The notes under the pieces were generated by a model. The model did no database searches. It saw nothing but the letters and a program-made list of their open reading frames with translations, and was not told where the DNA came from. Of a DNA stretch of 15,186 nt, positions 5,365-14,139 are shown in pieces. The DNA comes from an uncultured Bacteroidota bacterium (GTDB taxonomy: Bacteria; Bacteroidota; Bacteroidia; Bacteroidales; VadinHA17), in the NCBI GenBank assembly GCA_903865465.1, contig CAIPJU010000147.1, positions 1 to 15,186 of the forward strand, read 5' to 3'. The translations under genes and the position numbers were made by a program. Within the stretch, counting starts at the first letter, position 1. Each line of letters opens with the position of its first letter.

Positions 5365-6759
5365 TTAGTATCTGTAATGATCAGGCTTATAAGGTCCTGC
5401 CTTCGAAACACCAATATAACCGGCCTGTTCGTCAGTGAGTATCGTAAGTTTTACACCAAGCTGATCAAGATGCAGCCTTGCAACCTCCTCATCAAGCTCT
5501 TTGGGAAGCCTGTAAACGCCAATATCATATTTTTTAGTCCAGAGCTCGATCTGTGCAAGAGTCTGATTGCTGAATGAGTTGCTCATAACAAATGAAGGGT
5601 GCCCGGTTGCACATCCAAGATTCACGAGTCTTCCTTCTGCAAGAAGAAAAATAGCATGCCCATCGGCGAAAACATATTTATCAACCTGAGGCTTAATATT
5701 TATCCGGGTAACACTCTGCGAAGCATTGAGGTCATCCACTTGTATCTCATTATCAAAATGGCCGATATTGCAGACTATAGCCTGGTCCTTCATTTTCTTC
5801 AGATGGCCGACAGTAATGATATCCTTGTTACCGGTGGCAGTTACATAAATATTACCCTCATCAAGGGTATCCTCAACAGTTTTAACTTCGAAGCCTTCCA
5901 TTGATGCCTGAAGTGCACATATCGGATCAATTTCGGTAACAATAACCCTTGCTCCGTACGATCTCATCGATTTAGCACAACCTTTTCCAACATCCCCATA
6001 GCCGCATACAACAACTACTTTTCCGGCAATCATTACATCGGTGGCCCTCTTTATTCCATCGGCAAGCGACTCACGGCATCCGTAGAGGTTATCGAATTTC
6101 GATTTGGTCACTGAATCGTTTACATTAATGGCAGGTACGAGCAATTCTCCGTTCTCCATCATCTGGTACAGACGGTGAACACCTGTGGTTGTCTCTTCAG
6201 AGATTCCCTTCAATTCGCTTACAGTATTGTGCCATCTTTCAGGTTCGGCTGCCAGTATCTCCTTAAGCGTGGAAAGAATTATTCCCTCTTCCCTGTTTGA
6301 AGGTGTTTTATCAAGAACTTCAGGTGTTTTTTCTGCCTTGTATCCCAGGTGAACCATCAAAGATGCATCTCCGCCATCGTCAACGAGAAGGGTCGGACCT
6401 TTCCCTCCGGGAAATGAGAGCGCTTTTGCAGTACACCACCAGTATTCTTCAAGAGTTTCGCCTTTCCATGCAAATACGGGTATCCCGGCAGCAGCAATTG
6501 CGGCTGCAGCATGATCCTGGGTTGAAAAGATATTGCAGCTTGCCCACCTGACGTCAGCGCCAAGTTCTGCAAGAGTTTCGATGAGCACTGCTGTTTGGAT
6601 GGTCATATGAAGTGAACCTGTGATTCTGGCTCCATTTAAAGGTTTTGAAGAAGAGTATTTTCTTCTTATGGCCAGTAAACCCGGCATCTCTTTCTCAGCA
6701 ATCTCAATCTCTTTCCTGCCAAAATCGGCCAGGCTGATATCTTTAACTTTGTAATCCAT
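5365..6759 (-). CDS. ahcY: S-adenosylhomocysteinase (adenosylhomocysteinase)
   Basis: The product (464 residues from the chosen start) reversibly hydrolyses S-adenosylhomocysteine to adenosine and homocysteine, removing the inhibitory product of methylation reactions; it is cytosolic, normally a tetramer with bound NAD. Visible motifs are L-L-V-D-D-G-G-D and E-E-T-T-T-G-V-H in the substrate domain, V-N-D-S-V-T-K-S-K-F-D-N-L-Y-G with the active-site Lys and Asp, the NAD loop G-Y-G-D-V-G-K-G (about 253-260), and the conserved tail P-Y-K-P-D-H-Y-R-Y. It carries the roughly 40-residue insertion of the longer bacterial/plant class (K-T-P-E-V-L-D-K-T-P-S region). The frame is open 10 codons upstream to an ATG at 6789. 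I chose 6759 because homologues start near M-D-Y-K-V-K-D-I-S-L and the predicted transcript starts close to 6797. ribF ends 73 bp upstream. Confidence 0.97.
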   Translation of the reverse strand: MDYKVKDISLADFGRKEIEIAEKEMPGLLAIRRKYSSSKPLNGARITGSLHMTIQTAVLIETLAELGADVRWASCNIFSTQDHAAAAIAAAGIPVFAWKGETLEEYWWCTAKALSFPGGKGPTLLVDDGGDASLMVHLGYKAEKTPEVLDKTPSNREEGIILSTLKEILAAEPERWHNTVSELKGISEETTTGVHRLYQMMENGELLVPAINVNDSVTKSKFDNLYGCRESLADGIKRATDVMIAGKVVVVCGYGDVGKGCAKSMRSYGARVIVTEIDPICALQASMEGFEVKTVEDTLDEGNIYVTATGNKDIITVGHLKKMKDQAIVCNIGHFDNEIQVDDLNASQSVTRINIKPQVDKYVFADGHAIFLLAEGRLVNLGCATGHPSFVMSNSFSNQTLAQIELWTKKYDIGVYRLPKELDEEVARLHLDQLGVKLTILTDEQAGYIGVSKAGPYKPDHYRY

Positions 6760-6803
6760 CTGGTATAATCTATGATAGTTTTTAATCACTCATTTTACGG
6801 CTG

Positions 6804-6811
6804 CAAAGATA
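6804..6811 (-). promoter_or_regulatory. -7 promoter element for ahcY
   Basis: TATCTTTG on the - strand is an exact TAnnTTTG match in the short gap after ribF. It implies that ahcY can be transcribed apart from ribF, starting near 6797. No TTG -33 element is found at the expected distance. Confidence 0.4.
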
Positions 6812-6832
6812 ACATTATTCCGCTTAATAAGC

Positions 6833-7762
6833 TCAGGAGAAAAATTTAAGAACCTCCTGCCTGTCGATTTCTATCTGACTGGCCAGCTGGCTGATGTCGC
6901 TGAACTTCATTTCACTTCTGAGCCTTTTTCGAAAAATAACAGTGATAATATTTCCGTAAATATCGTCATTGAAATTGAAGATATTAACCTCAATAAATCT
7001 TTTTAGCGGATCGCTATTAACAGTAGGGTTTGAACCTATACTGAGCATGCCGGGATAAACAGAATCACCGACCTTTACTTCGACAGCATATACCCCTCTT
7101 GCAGGAACAAGCTTGTACTGCTCGGAAGGTTCAATATTAGCCGTTGGGAAACCGATTGTGCGTCCGATTTTTCTACCTTCGGTCACCACACCGCTTATCG
7201 GATAGTTGTAGCCGAGAATGTTATTGGCCTCCTCTGTACTGCCCTCGAGGAGCATATTACGTATATTTGAAGAGCTTACAGCCATTCCTGCCGTGTAAAA
7301 ACCCTCAACACGTTCAACATCCAGCCCAAAGGATCCGGCACACTGTTCAATTGTGACAAAGTCGCCTTCCCTGCTCTTTCCAAAATGGTGATTATAACCA
7401 ATTACCAGGTGTTTAGTCCCAATTTTTCCAACAAGGATTTTTCTTATGAAATCGCAGGCCCCAAGTAAGCTGAATTCCCTTGTGAATTCTATAATGATCA
7501 TGTGATCTATCCCGGCAGATTCAAGAAGAACTGTTTTTTCATCCATAGTCGACAGGAAGGAGAGTCCCTGGTGGTCCTGTGCAAGAACAATTCTGGGATG
7601 AGGATGGAAGGTTACTACCACTGATTCCCCGCCAAGTTCAGCCGCTCTTTTTTTGAGACACTGAAGAAGTGCTACGTGACCACGGTGGACACCATCAAAG
7701 ATTCCGGTGGTAACAACCGGATTTAATATTTTAAGGTTTTCATAACCGTAGTGGATGATCAT
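6833..7762 (-). CDS. ribF: Bifunctional riboflavin kinase / FAD synthetase
   Basis: The 309-residue product phosphorylates riboflavin to FMN and adenylylates FMN to FAD. The N-terminal FAD synthetase (nucleotidyltransferase) domain, about residues 10-170, shows G-I-F-D-G-V-H-R-G-H (20-29), T-F-H-P-H-P (51-56), I-G-Y-N-H-H-F-G (121-128) and S-S-S-N-I-R (163-168). The C-terminal riboflavin kinase domain, about 185-309, shows G-R-x-I-G-R-T-I-G-F-P-T-A-N (196-209), G-V-Y (223-225), S-I-G-S-N-P-T-V (241-248) and E-V-N-I-F-N-F...D-I-Y-G with the likely catalytic Glu258. Length and domain order are standard. It diverges from the branching-enzyme gene across a 100-bp gap and lies upstream of ahcY on the same strand. 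Confidence 0.97.
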   Translation of the reverse strand: MIIHYGYENLKILNPVVTTGIFDGVHRGHVALLQCLKKRAAELGGESVVVTFHPHPRIVLAQDHQGLSFLSTMDEKTVLLESAGIDHMIIIEFTREFSLLGACDFIRKILVGKIGTKHLVIGYNHHFGKSREGDFVTIEQCAGSFGLDVERVEGFYTAGMAVSSSNIRNMLLEGSTEEANNILGYNYPISGVVTEGRKIGRTIGFPTANIEPSEQYKLVPARGVYAVEVKVGDSVYPGMLSIGSNPTVNSDPLKRFIEVNIFNFNDDIYGNIITVIFRKRLRSEMKFSDISQLASQIEIDRQEVLKFFS

Positions 7763-7780
7763 GGCAGTTAATTATGATTG

Positions 7781-7788
7781 CAAAAATA
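7781..7788 (-). promoter_or_regulatory. -7 promoter element for ribF
   Basis: TATTTTTG on the - strand matches TAnnTTTG and lies 18 bp before the ribF ATG, implying a very short leader. No TTG was found at the -33 distance, so support is limited. For the opposite direction, no clean consensus was found before the branching-enzyme ATG in 7763-7862. Confidence 0.35.
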
Positions 7789-7862
7789 ACAAAGCCTGAT
7801 TAAATCGATAAGAAGATTGGTTTTGTTTTCGTATTTTTAACCTAATCTTTAAAAAAACCGGA

Positions 7863-9890
7863 ATGAATGCTGAAAGCTTTTACAAATCTGATCCATGGCT
7901 TAACCCCTTTATCAATGCAATTGATTCCAGGATAGCAAGATGTCTTGAAAAAGAGAAGCAGTTAACAGTCAATTCGACGATCAGCGATTTTGCAATGGGC
8001 CATTTCTATTACGGTCTGCATCGCGATGGTGATAACTGGATTTTCAGGGAATGGGCTCCAAACGCTACAGCCATCTTTCTGACGGGTCCCTTCACCGACT
8101 GGAAGGAAAGAGATGACTATAAAATGAAGAGGATTAACGGAGCGGGTGATTGGGAATTGAAGCTATCCTTTGATGCATTGAAACATGAAGATCTCTATAA
8201 ACTCTCAGTTCGCTGGAAGGGAGGCAAAGGGGAAAGAATCCCTTCATATGTAAACCGGGTAATCCAGGATGAACAGACTAAGATTTTCAGCGCTCAGGTC
8301 TGGCAGCCTCCTACAGGTTATCGCTGGAATGTTGAGAATTTTGAACCAGTAAATACGCTTCCTGTAATTTATGAGGCCCACATTGGCATGTCGACCGCGG
8401 AGGAGAAAACAGGTACTTATCGTGAATTTACGGAAAGCGTACTTCCAAGGATAATAAAAGCCGGATACAATACAATACAGCTGATGGCTATTCAGGAACA
8501 TCCTTTTTATGGTTCCTTTGGTTATCACGTCTCGAACTTCTTTGCAGCTTCTTCGAGGTTCGGCACACCGGAAGATCTTAAAGAGCTTATCGACACCGCC
8601 CATCAATCGGGAATCAGAGTTATCATGGACCTGGTACATTCTCATTCCGTAAAGAACATAAATGAAGGGCTGGGATTGTTTGACGGCTCACCGGAACAAT
8701 ATTTTCATGCCAATGAAAGGAGATATCATGTTGCCTGGGATTCATTATGCTTCGATTACGGAAAAGATAAAGTCATTCACTTCCTTCTCTCGAATTGCAG
8801 ATACTGGCTTGAAGAGTATAAATTTGACGGATTCAGATTCGACGGTATTACAAGCATGATCTATTTTGACCATGGACTGGGAACAAATTTCACCTCATAC
8901 GAACAATATTACAATGGCAATCAGGATTTGGATGCTATTGTTTACCTGTGGCTTGCCAACAAACTAATTCACACTTTCTCTCCCCATGCCATCACAATTG
9001 CCGAGGAGATGAGCGGTATGCCAGGACTTGCAGCACCTGTTGAACAGAAGGGTTGTGGATTTGATTACCGGCTTTCGATGGGAGTCCCTGATTTCTGGAT
9101 TAAGCTGGTCAAAGAGACTCCTGATGAAAACTGGGATATGGGTCAATTAATTTATGAGCTTGCACAGCACAGGCCCGAAGAGAAGATTATTTCGTATTGT
9201 GAATCACACGATCAGGCTCTTGTCGGTGACAAGACCCTTATTTTCAGAATGCTGGATTCTGAGATGTACACTGGTATGGGAAAGTGGCATAACAGCATAA
9301 TCGTTGACCGTGGGATTGCGCTTCATAAGATGATCCGGCTTATCACATTTTCAACCTCGGGGGGTGGTTATCTTAATTTCATGGGCAATGAGTTCGGTCA
9401 CCCTGAATGGATTGATTTCCCGCGCGAAGGCAATAACTGGAGTTATAAGTATGCTCTGCGCCAGTGGCAGCTGGCTGATAATAAAGATCTTAAGTACAGC
9501 TACCTGGGGGAATTTGACCGGATGATGATAAATCTTCACCGCAACTTCAGAATACTCGACAATCCCAATGTTGACAGAATTTACGATAACAACCACGATA
9601 AAGTTCTGGCTTACACACGTGGCGATTTTCTGTTTGTATTTAATTTTAATCCTGTAACCTCTTTCACCGACTACGGAATTCCTGTAAAGGGCCGCTTCAG
9701 GGTAGTCCTTGATACTGATGATGAGGCATTTGGCGGATTCAACAGGATAAAAAGAGATTCGCTCTACCTGTCGCTCCATAAAGCCGACAGGAATACATTA
9801 AGTGCTCCTCTCTATTTGTACCTGTATCTCCCTGCACGAACAGGTCTCGTCTTTAAGAACGAGCCTGTTATGAGGGCAAACGATATTTAG
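7863..9890 (+). CDS. 1,4-alpha-glucan branching enzyme, eukaryote-like GH13_8 type
   Basis: The 675-residue product cuts alpha-1,4 glucan chains and rejoins them by alpha-1,6 links, making branched glycogen in the cytosol. An N-terminal CBM48 domain (about 45-145; F-R-E-W-A-P-N-A then L-T-G-P-F-T-D-W) precedes the GH13 barrel. Catalytic features are D-L-V-H-S-H (256-261), the nucleophile Asp327 in D-G-F-R-F-D-G, the acid/base Glu381 in I-A-E-E-M-S-G-M-P, and Asp450 in E-S-H-D. A C-terminal all-beta domain starts near 575. The segments I-Q-L-M-A-I-Q-E-H, F-F-A-A-S-S-R-F-G-T-P and S-N-C-R-Y-W-L-E-E-Y closely follow animal/fungal branching enzymes rather than E. coli GlgB, hence GH13_8. Functionally it is a glgB equivalent, but the symbol is left empty because of this. 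Its stop codon overlaps that of the convergent GT3-GT35 gene. Confidence 0.94.
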   Translation: MNAESFYKSDPWLNPFINAIDSRIARCLEKEKQLTVNSTISDFAMGHFYYGLHRDGDNWIFREWAPNATAIFLTGPFTDWKERDDYKMKRINGAGDWELKLSFDALKHEDLYKLSVRWKGGKGERIPSYVNRVIQDEQTKIFSAQVWQPPTGYRWNVENFEPVNTLPVIYEAHIGMSTAEEKTGTYREFTESVLPRIIKAGYNTIQLMAIQEHPFYGSFGYHVSNFFAASSRFGTPEDLKELIDTAHQSGIRVIMDLVHSHSVKNINEGLGLFDGSPEQYFHANERRYHVAWDSLCFDYGKDKVIHFLLSNCRYWLEEYKFDGFRFDGITSMIYFDHGLGTNFTSYEQYYNGNQDLDAIVYLWLANKLIHTFSPHAITIAEEMSGMPGLAAPVEQKGCGFDYRLSMGVPDFWIKLVKETPDENWDMGQLIYELAQHRPEEKIISYCESHDQALVGDKTLIFRMLDSEMYTGMGKWHNSIIVDRGIALHKMIRLITFSTSGGGYLNFMGNEFGHPEWIDFPREGNNWSYKYALRQWQLADNKDLKYSYLGEFDRMMINLHRNFRILDNPNVDRIYDNNHDKVLAYTRGDFLFVFNFNPVTSFTDYGIPVKGRFRVVLDTDDEAFGGFNRIKRDSLYLSLHKADRNTLSAPLYLYLYLPARTGLVFKNEPVMRANDI

Positions 9891-12800
9891 TCAATCCAGC
9901 GCAGGAGGTAAAAGTCCTGCTTGTGAGGTAAATCCTTGTGCTTGGGATAGATTCTTATGCCATATGAAAATGAACCTGCCTTTTCAGGAATGAGATTTGC
10001 CCTGTAAAGGCACTTCCCGTTCTTGCAACTGACAAGTTTGAATTCTTCACTGTCGACAAACTCATGCGTGCCGTCCTTGGCAAGATGTGTTATTATAAAT
10101 TCAACCCCGACATTGTCTTTTGGAATCTTCTTAACATCAAGAGCAATCTCTGCAACATAATCATGACCTGAACGATATATGTTCTCCCCATCGCGTTCAA
10201 AACTGTAGTTAAGAACTTCAATGTTATCCCATTCTTCCCTCATGGTTTTCTTCCATGCTGCAAGCTCTTTGGCCTTCTCGAAATTATTATCTATCAGGTA
10301 TCTGCTTCTTACGGCAAGTTTGGAATAGAATTTGTCATAATAGTCATCGAGTTGACGCTTCATTGTAAACTCAGGGGCAATTTTAACCATGGTATTTTTA
10401 ACATGGCTAACCCACTCAACCGGGACTCCCTGATCATCGAAGGAATAATATGCCGGCACTATCTCATATTCAAGCATATTGTAAATAGTTTCGGCGTCGA
10501 CATCATCCTGAAGGTCCTGATTTTCAAATGTCCTTTTCTTCGGAAGCGCCCATCCTGCATATGCACGATAGCCTTCAACCCACCAACCGTCGAGGACACT
10601 GAAATGTATTGTCCCGTTCATTACTGCCTTTTCACCACTGGTACCGGATGCTTCCATAGGCCTCATAGGTGTATTCAGCCAGATATCAACTCCCCTGACG
10701 AGATATTTTGCAAGTTCAATGTCATAGTTCTCGAGAAATACGACCTTCCCTGTAAACCTTGGCATCTGTGAAATCTCAAAAATCCGTTTTATCAGATCCT
10801 GTCCTCCCCCGTCATTTGGATGGGCTTTGCCGGCATAGATGAACTGCACCGGCTTTTCAGGATTATTTACGATCTTATCGAGCCTGTCAAGATCCCTGAA
10901 CAACAGTCCTGCTCTCTTATAGGTTGCAAACCTTCGGGCAAAACCTATTGTAAGGGCTTTTTCGTCGAGGTGATTGCTTATGTTAATAAGCGAGCGGGGA
11001 CTGACATGTTTTTCCATCATGTCGGTCTGAAGCCGTTTCCTAATGTTTGAGAAAAGATTTTTCTTAAGTGTTTTTTTAATCTCATAGAGTCTCTTATCGC
11101 CGACACTATAGAGTTTTTCCCAGAGGTTCCTGTCGGTCTGATCAAAATGGGCACTCCCGGTAATTTCCTTGTAGAGATCTTTCCACTCCGGCGCGGTCCA
11201 GGTTGGATAGTGAACGCCGTTTGTTACATAACCTATAAAAAGCTCTTCTTTCAGGTAACCAGGCCAGAGTTTATTGAACATCTCCTGACTCACTTCACCA
11301 TGGAGCTTGCTTACTCCGTTTACCTCCTGTGACATTCGGGTAGCCAGATAGCTCATATTGAACTTCTTGTCATAATCACTTTCGCATCGGCCAAGTGCCA
11401 TTAACTCATCCCATGTGATATTAATGCGACTGTGGTAATGTGATATATATTTTCTCAGAAGGTCTTCTTCAAATGCATCGTGTCCGGCAGGCACCGGTGT
11501 ATGTGTGGTAAACAGTGTGGTTGATCTGACAGCTTCGAGAGCCTGATCGAATGTAAGGTGGTGCTCACTGATAAGTATCCTGAGACGTTCGAGGCTGATA
11601 AAAGCAGAATGACCTTCATTGCTGTGATAAATATCTGTCTTTATTCCCATTGCTTCCAGGGCCCTTATTCCGCCTATGCCAAGCACCAGTTCCTGCCTAA
11701 GCCTGTTTTCATTGTCACCTCCATAAAGATAATGGGTGACGGTCCTGTCTTCATGCGAATTATCCTCATTATCAGTATCAAGAAGTACCAGCCGTACTTT
11801 TCCTATCCATGCCTCCCAGACTCTGATTTTAAGAGTCCTTCCAGGCCAGGCAAGGCTAACTGTAAGGTGATTGCCATCCTGATCCTTAATTGCGGTAATA
11901 GGCAGCCTTGAGAAATCCTCAGCCTCATACACAGAGAGCTGCTCTCCTCTTGGCCCAAGCTTCTGCTTGAAATATCCAAACCTGTAGAGAAGTCCAACAC
12001 CTGTTATGTTCATGCTTGAATCGCTTGCTTCCTTCAGGTAATCGCCTGCAAGGATACCAAGTCCTCCTGAATATATTTTAAGACAGGGATGAATACCAAA
12101 TTCCATACTGAAATAAGCAACAGAAGGGTTTTCAGCGTTAACGGGACGATCGAGATACTCTTTGAATTCAGTATAAACCGAATCCATTTCTCTAATGAAT
12201 TCATCATCATCTTCAAGGACAAGCATGCGCTTGTAATCAATTTTCTCCAGAAGCAATTTTGGATTATGTCGAACATCTTCCCAGAGTGAAGGATCCATTC
12301 TGCGGAATAGAGACTCAGCTTCAGTATTCCATGACCACCAGAGATTATTTGCCAGTTCTTTCAGTGCATTCAGACGGTGAGGCACTGCACTCTGGACATA
12401 AATATCCTTCCAAACTGGCATCTGATGAGGCTTTCTGATCTCGGTAGTCTGAGATTCAACTAACCTCATAAATTCCCTGGGTTCAAAGCGCCTGTCGTAA
12501 CTTTCTGTAAATGCGTGATCGTAAGCATTATAATAATGTTCAACCAGATTCTTCCATAAGGCAATCCTTGACACTTCATGTGCTTTCTCCCTTGCTTCAG
12601 CAATCTGCTTATCGCTCAGGGTAACAAACCTTTTCATGAAATCAGTAATTCCATCCACTACCTCTTTTTCATTAAAATCAGTCCTCTCGATCACTGAAAT
12701 GCCATTGCCCGGCTCCCTGAAATAATTTTTCACCCATAATCCGAATCCCGAAAGATTGGTTGTTACTGTGGGAATAGAAAACATAAGGCTCTCAAGCGGA

Positions 12801-14110
12801 GTGTAACCCCACGGTTCATAATATGACGGGAAAACTGAAAGATCAAATCCAATAAGAAGGTCAAAGTAGGGAATATTAAAGATGCCATCATTCCCGTTAA
12901 GATAGGACGGGACAAAAATCACCTTAACTTTAGATTTAACTCCATTGTAAAGGTTATTGGCATGAATTTTCTGCAAAATAGGGTCACTGCCCGGGTAGTG
13001 AAGGTTATGTGTGAGGTTGTTTTCACTCCCGTTCTGCGGACCATCGTTGTAAAGAATATCGACAATATCCTGCCTTGGACCTTTATGATATGCGGGGATC
13101 AGAAGGAAAGCCACGCATTCCTTTGTGAGATTTTCATTTTTATTAAGTTCAGCGAGTGAATCGAGGAATACATCAACTCCCTTATTGCGGAATTCATATC
13201 TCCCGCTGTTGACTATATAAAGGCAATCCTCCTGAAGTGAATATCCCAGAACCGCTTCGGCAACCTCTTTCAGTTTATCCCTTGCATTCGAACGGCATTC
13301 ATCAAACTCCTTGCTGTCAGGAACAAAAGAATCCTCAAAACCATTTGGGGTAACTATATCAACATCCTTACCCAGAAAATGGCTACACTCCCTCGATGTA
13401 ATCTCACTGACGGTTGTAAAGACGTCAGCTTCAGCAGCTGATATCTTTTCGAGCGACTGTTTGGCAATGACATTAAATTCGCGGGCAATCTGCATAGGAT
13501 TATAATCTTCCATATTGCCATAAAGCGGACGATTATTACCAGCAATGCAACGACCCAGAACTGTGGCATGGGTGGTAAATGAAGTAGCGACCCATGGTGC
13601 AAATTTTTTCAGATATAATACACCTGTTCCGGTCATCCATTCGTGGAACTGGGCCATTATGTTACCATGTTCGTGATAGAACGAAGTGAAACTTTCAATC
13701 AGCCTCCCTGCAGCATAACCGAAAAGAGCTGGTTCCATATAATCCCACTGACCCGAAATGCTATCGAGCTTATATGTCTCCCAGAAGCCTGCAAATATCT
13801 CATTTTGCTGACCAAAGTAGGGGGTAAAGTCCAAAAGCATAACCAGAGGTTTTCCGGCTATATTCCATCTTCCTGTCTTAACTCTCAGCCCTTCTGATGC
13901 TGCCCTGTTCTTCCATTCACTAAATAATGATTCATCAGGAATAAACTCAGGGTTTTTCTCTACCTCCCTCCAAACATCCGGTCCGATAAGAATATAATTG
14001 TCTCCCAGTTGATTGACAAGACTAAGGGCTTTTGTGGAAACTACGGTGTGAATTCCACCTACTTTATTACATACTTCCCAGCTTGTCTCAAATAAAAATT
14101 CTGCCTTCAT
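9887..14110 (-). CDS. GT3 glycogen synthase fused to GT35 alpha-glucan phosphorylase
   Basis: The 1407-residue product joins two complete enzymes. Residues about 1-545 are a GT3 glycogen synthase (eukaryotic type, adding glucose from a nucleotide sugar): K-V-G-G-I (16-20), H-A-T-V-L-G-R (181-187), S-G-R-Y-E-F-R-N-K-G (302-311) and the E-x7-E pair Glu432/Glu440 in F-P-S-Y-Y-E-P-W-G-Y-T-P-L-E. After a linker of about 25 residues comes a DUF3417 domain (about 573-655; N-N-L-W-W-S-W-N) and a GT35 phosphorylase (about 660-1290; Y-F-S-M-E-F-G, G-G-L-G-I-L-A-G-D, S-N-E-G-H-S-A-F). Its pyridoxal-phosphate lysine is K1161 in E-A-S-G-T-S-G-E-K-A. A beta-rich C-terminal domain (about 1300-1407) ends the protein. 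The frame is uninterrupted. It lies 29 bp after the GH57 gene, probably in one operon. Synthesis and phosphorolysis of glucan would be carried by the same chain. Confidence 0.93.
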   Translation of the reverse strand: MKAEFLFETSWEVCNKVGGIHTVVSTKALSLVNQLGDNYILIGPDVWREVEKNPEFIPDESLFSEWKNRAASEGLRVKTGRWNIAGKPLVMLLDFTPYFGQQNEIFAGFWETYKLDSISGQWDYMEPALFGYAAGRLIESFTSFYHEHGNIMAQFHEWMTGTGVLYLKKFAPWVATSFTTHATVLGRCIAGNNRPLYGNMEDYNPMQIAREFNVIAKQSLEKISAAEADVFTTVSEITSRECSHFLGKDVDIVTPNGFEDSFVPDSKEFDECRSNARDKLKEVAEAVLGYSLQEDCLYIVNSGRYEFRNKGVDVFLDSLAELNKNENLTKECVAFLLIPAYHKGPRQDIVDILYNDGPQNGSENNLTHNLHYPGSDPILQKIHANNLYNGVKSKVKVIFVPSYLNGNDGIFNIPYFDLLIGFDLSVFPSYYEPWGYTPLESLMFSIPTVTTNLSGFGLWVKNYFREPGNGISVIERTDFNEKEVVDGITDFMKRFVTLSDKQIAEAREKAHEVSRIALWKNLVEHYYNAYDHAFTESYDRRFEPREFMRLVESQTTEIRKPHQMPVWKDIYVQSAVPHRLNALKELANNLWWSWNTEAESLFRRMDPSLWEDVRHNPKLLLEKIDYKRMLVLEDDDEFIREMDSVYTEFKEYLDRPVNAENPSVAYFSMEFGIHPCLKIYSGGLGILAGDYLKEASDSSMNITGVGLLYRFGYFKQKLGPRGEQLSVYEAEDFSRLPITAIKDQDGNHLTVSLAWPGRTLKIRVWEAWIGKVRLVLLDTDNEDNSHEDRTVTHYLYGGDNENRLRQELVLGIGGIRALEAMGIKTDIYHSNEGHSAFISLERLRILISEHHLTFDQALEAVRSTTLFTTHTPVPAGHDAFEEDLLRKYISHYHSRINITWDELMALGRCESDYDKKFNMSYLATRMSQEVNGVSKLHGEVSQEMFNKLWPGYLKEELFIGYVTNGVHYPTWTAPEWKDLYKEITGSAHFDQTDRNLWEKLYSVGDKRLYEIKKTLKKNLFSNIRKRLQTDMMEKHVSPRSLINISNHLDEKALTIGFARRFATYKRAGLLFRDLDRLDKIVNNPEKPVQFIYAGKAHPNDGGGQDLIKRIFEISQMPRFTGKVVFLENYDIELAKYLVRGVDIWLNTPMRPMEASGTSGEKAVMNGTIHFSVLDGWWVEGYRAYAGWALPKKRTFENQDLQDDVDAETIYNMLEYEIVPAYYSFDDQGVPVEWVSHVKNTMVKIAPEFTMKRQLDDYYDKFYSKLAVRSRYLIDNNFEKAKELAAWKKTMREEWDNIEVLNYSFERDGENIYRSGHDYVAEIALDVKKIPKDNVGVEFIITHLAKDGTHEFVDSEEFKLVSCKNGKCLYRANLIPEKAGSFSYGIRIYPKHKDLPHKQDFYLLRWID
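9901..9920. repeat. Inverted repeat just past the branching-enzyme stop
   Basis: GCAGGA and TCCTGC (9901-9906 and 9915-9920) form a perfect 6-bp stem with an 8-nt loop inside the last codons of the GT3-GT35 gene, 10 bp downstream of the branching-enzyme stop. No T-run follows on either strand, so terminator function is uncertain. Confidence 0.35.
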
Positions 14111-14139
14111 TTGTGGTAATTAAATTGTACTGCTCAGCC

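Noticed and set aside
5599..5904. 101-codon open frame on the + strand opposite ahcY
   Set aside because: Antisense to a conserved gene, with no signal, domain or promoter; the composition is explained by codon bias of ahcY.
6760..6789. Ten-codon N-terminal extension of ahcY
   Set aside because: Possible in frame, but homologues start about 10 residues later and the predicted transcript start leaves almost no leader for the earlier ATG.
9351..9779. 142-codon - strand frame opposite the branching enzyme
   Set aside because: Shadow of the GH13 reading frame, with no independent support.
10352..10771. 139-codon open frame opposite the GT3-GT35 gene, plus several other antisense frames in that region
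   Set aside because: All overlap fully with the conserved fusion protein, and none has a recognisable domain or start context.
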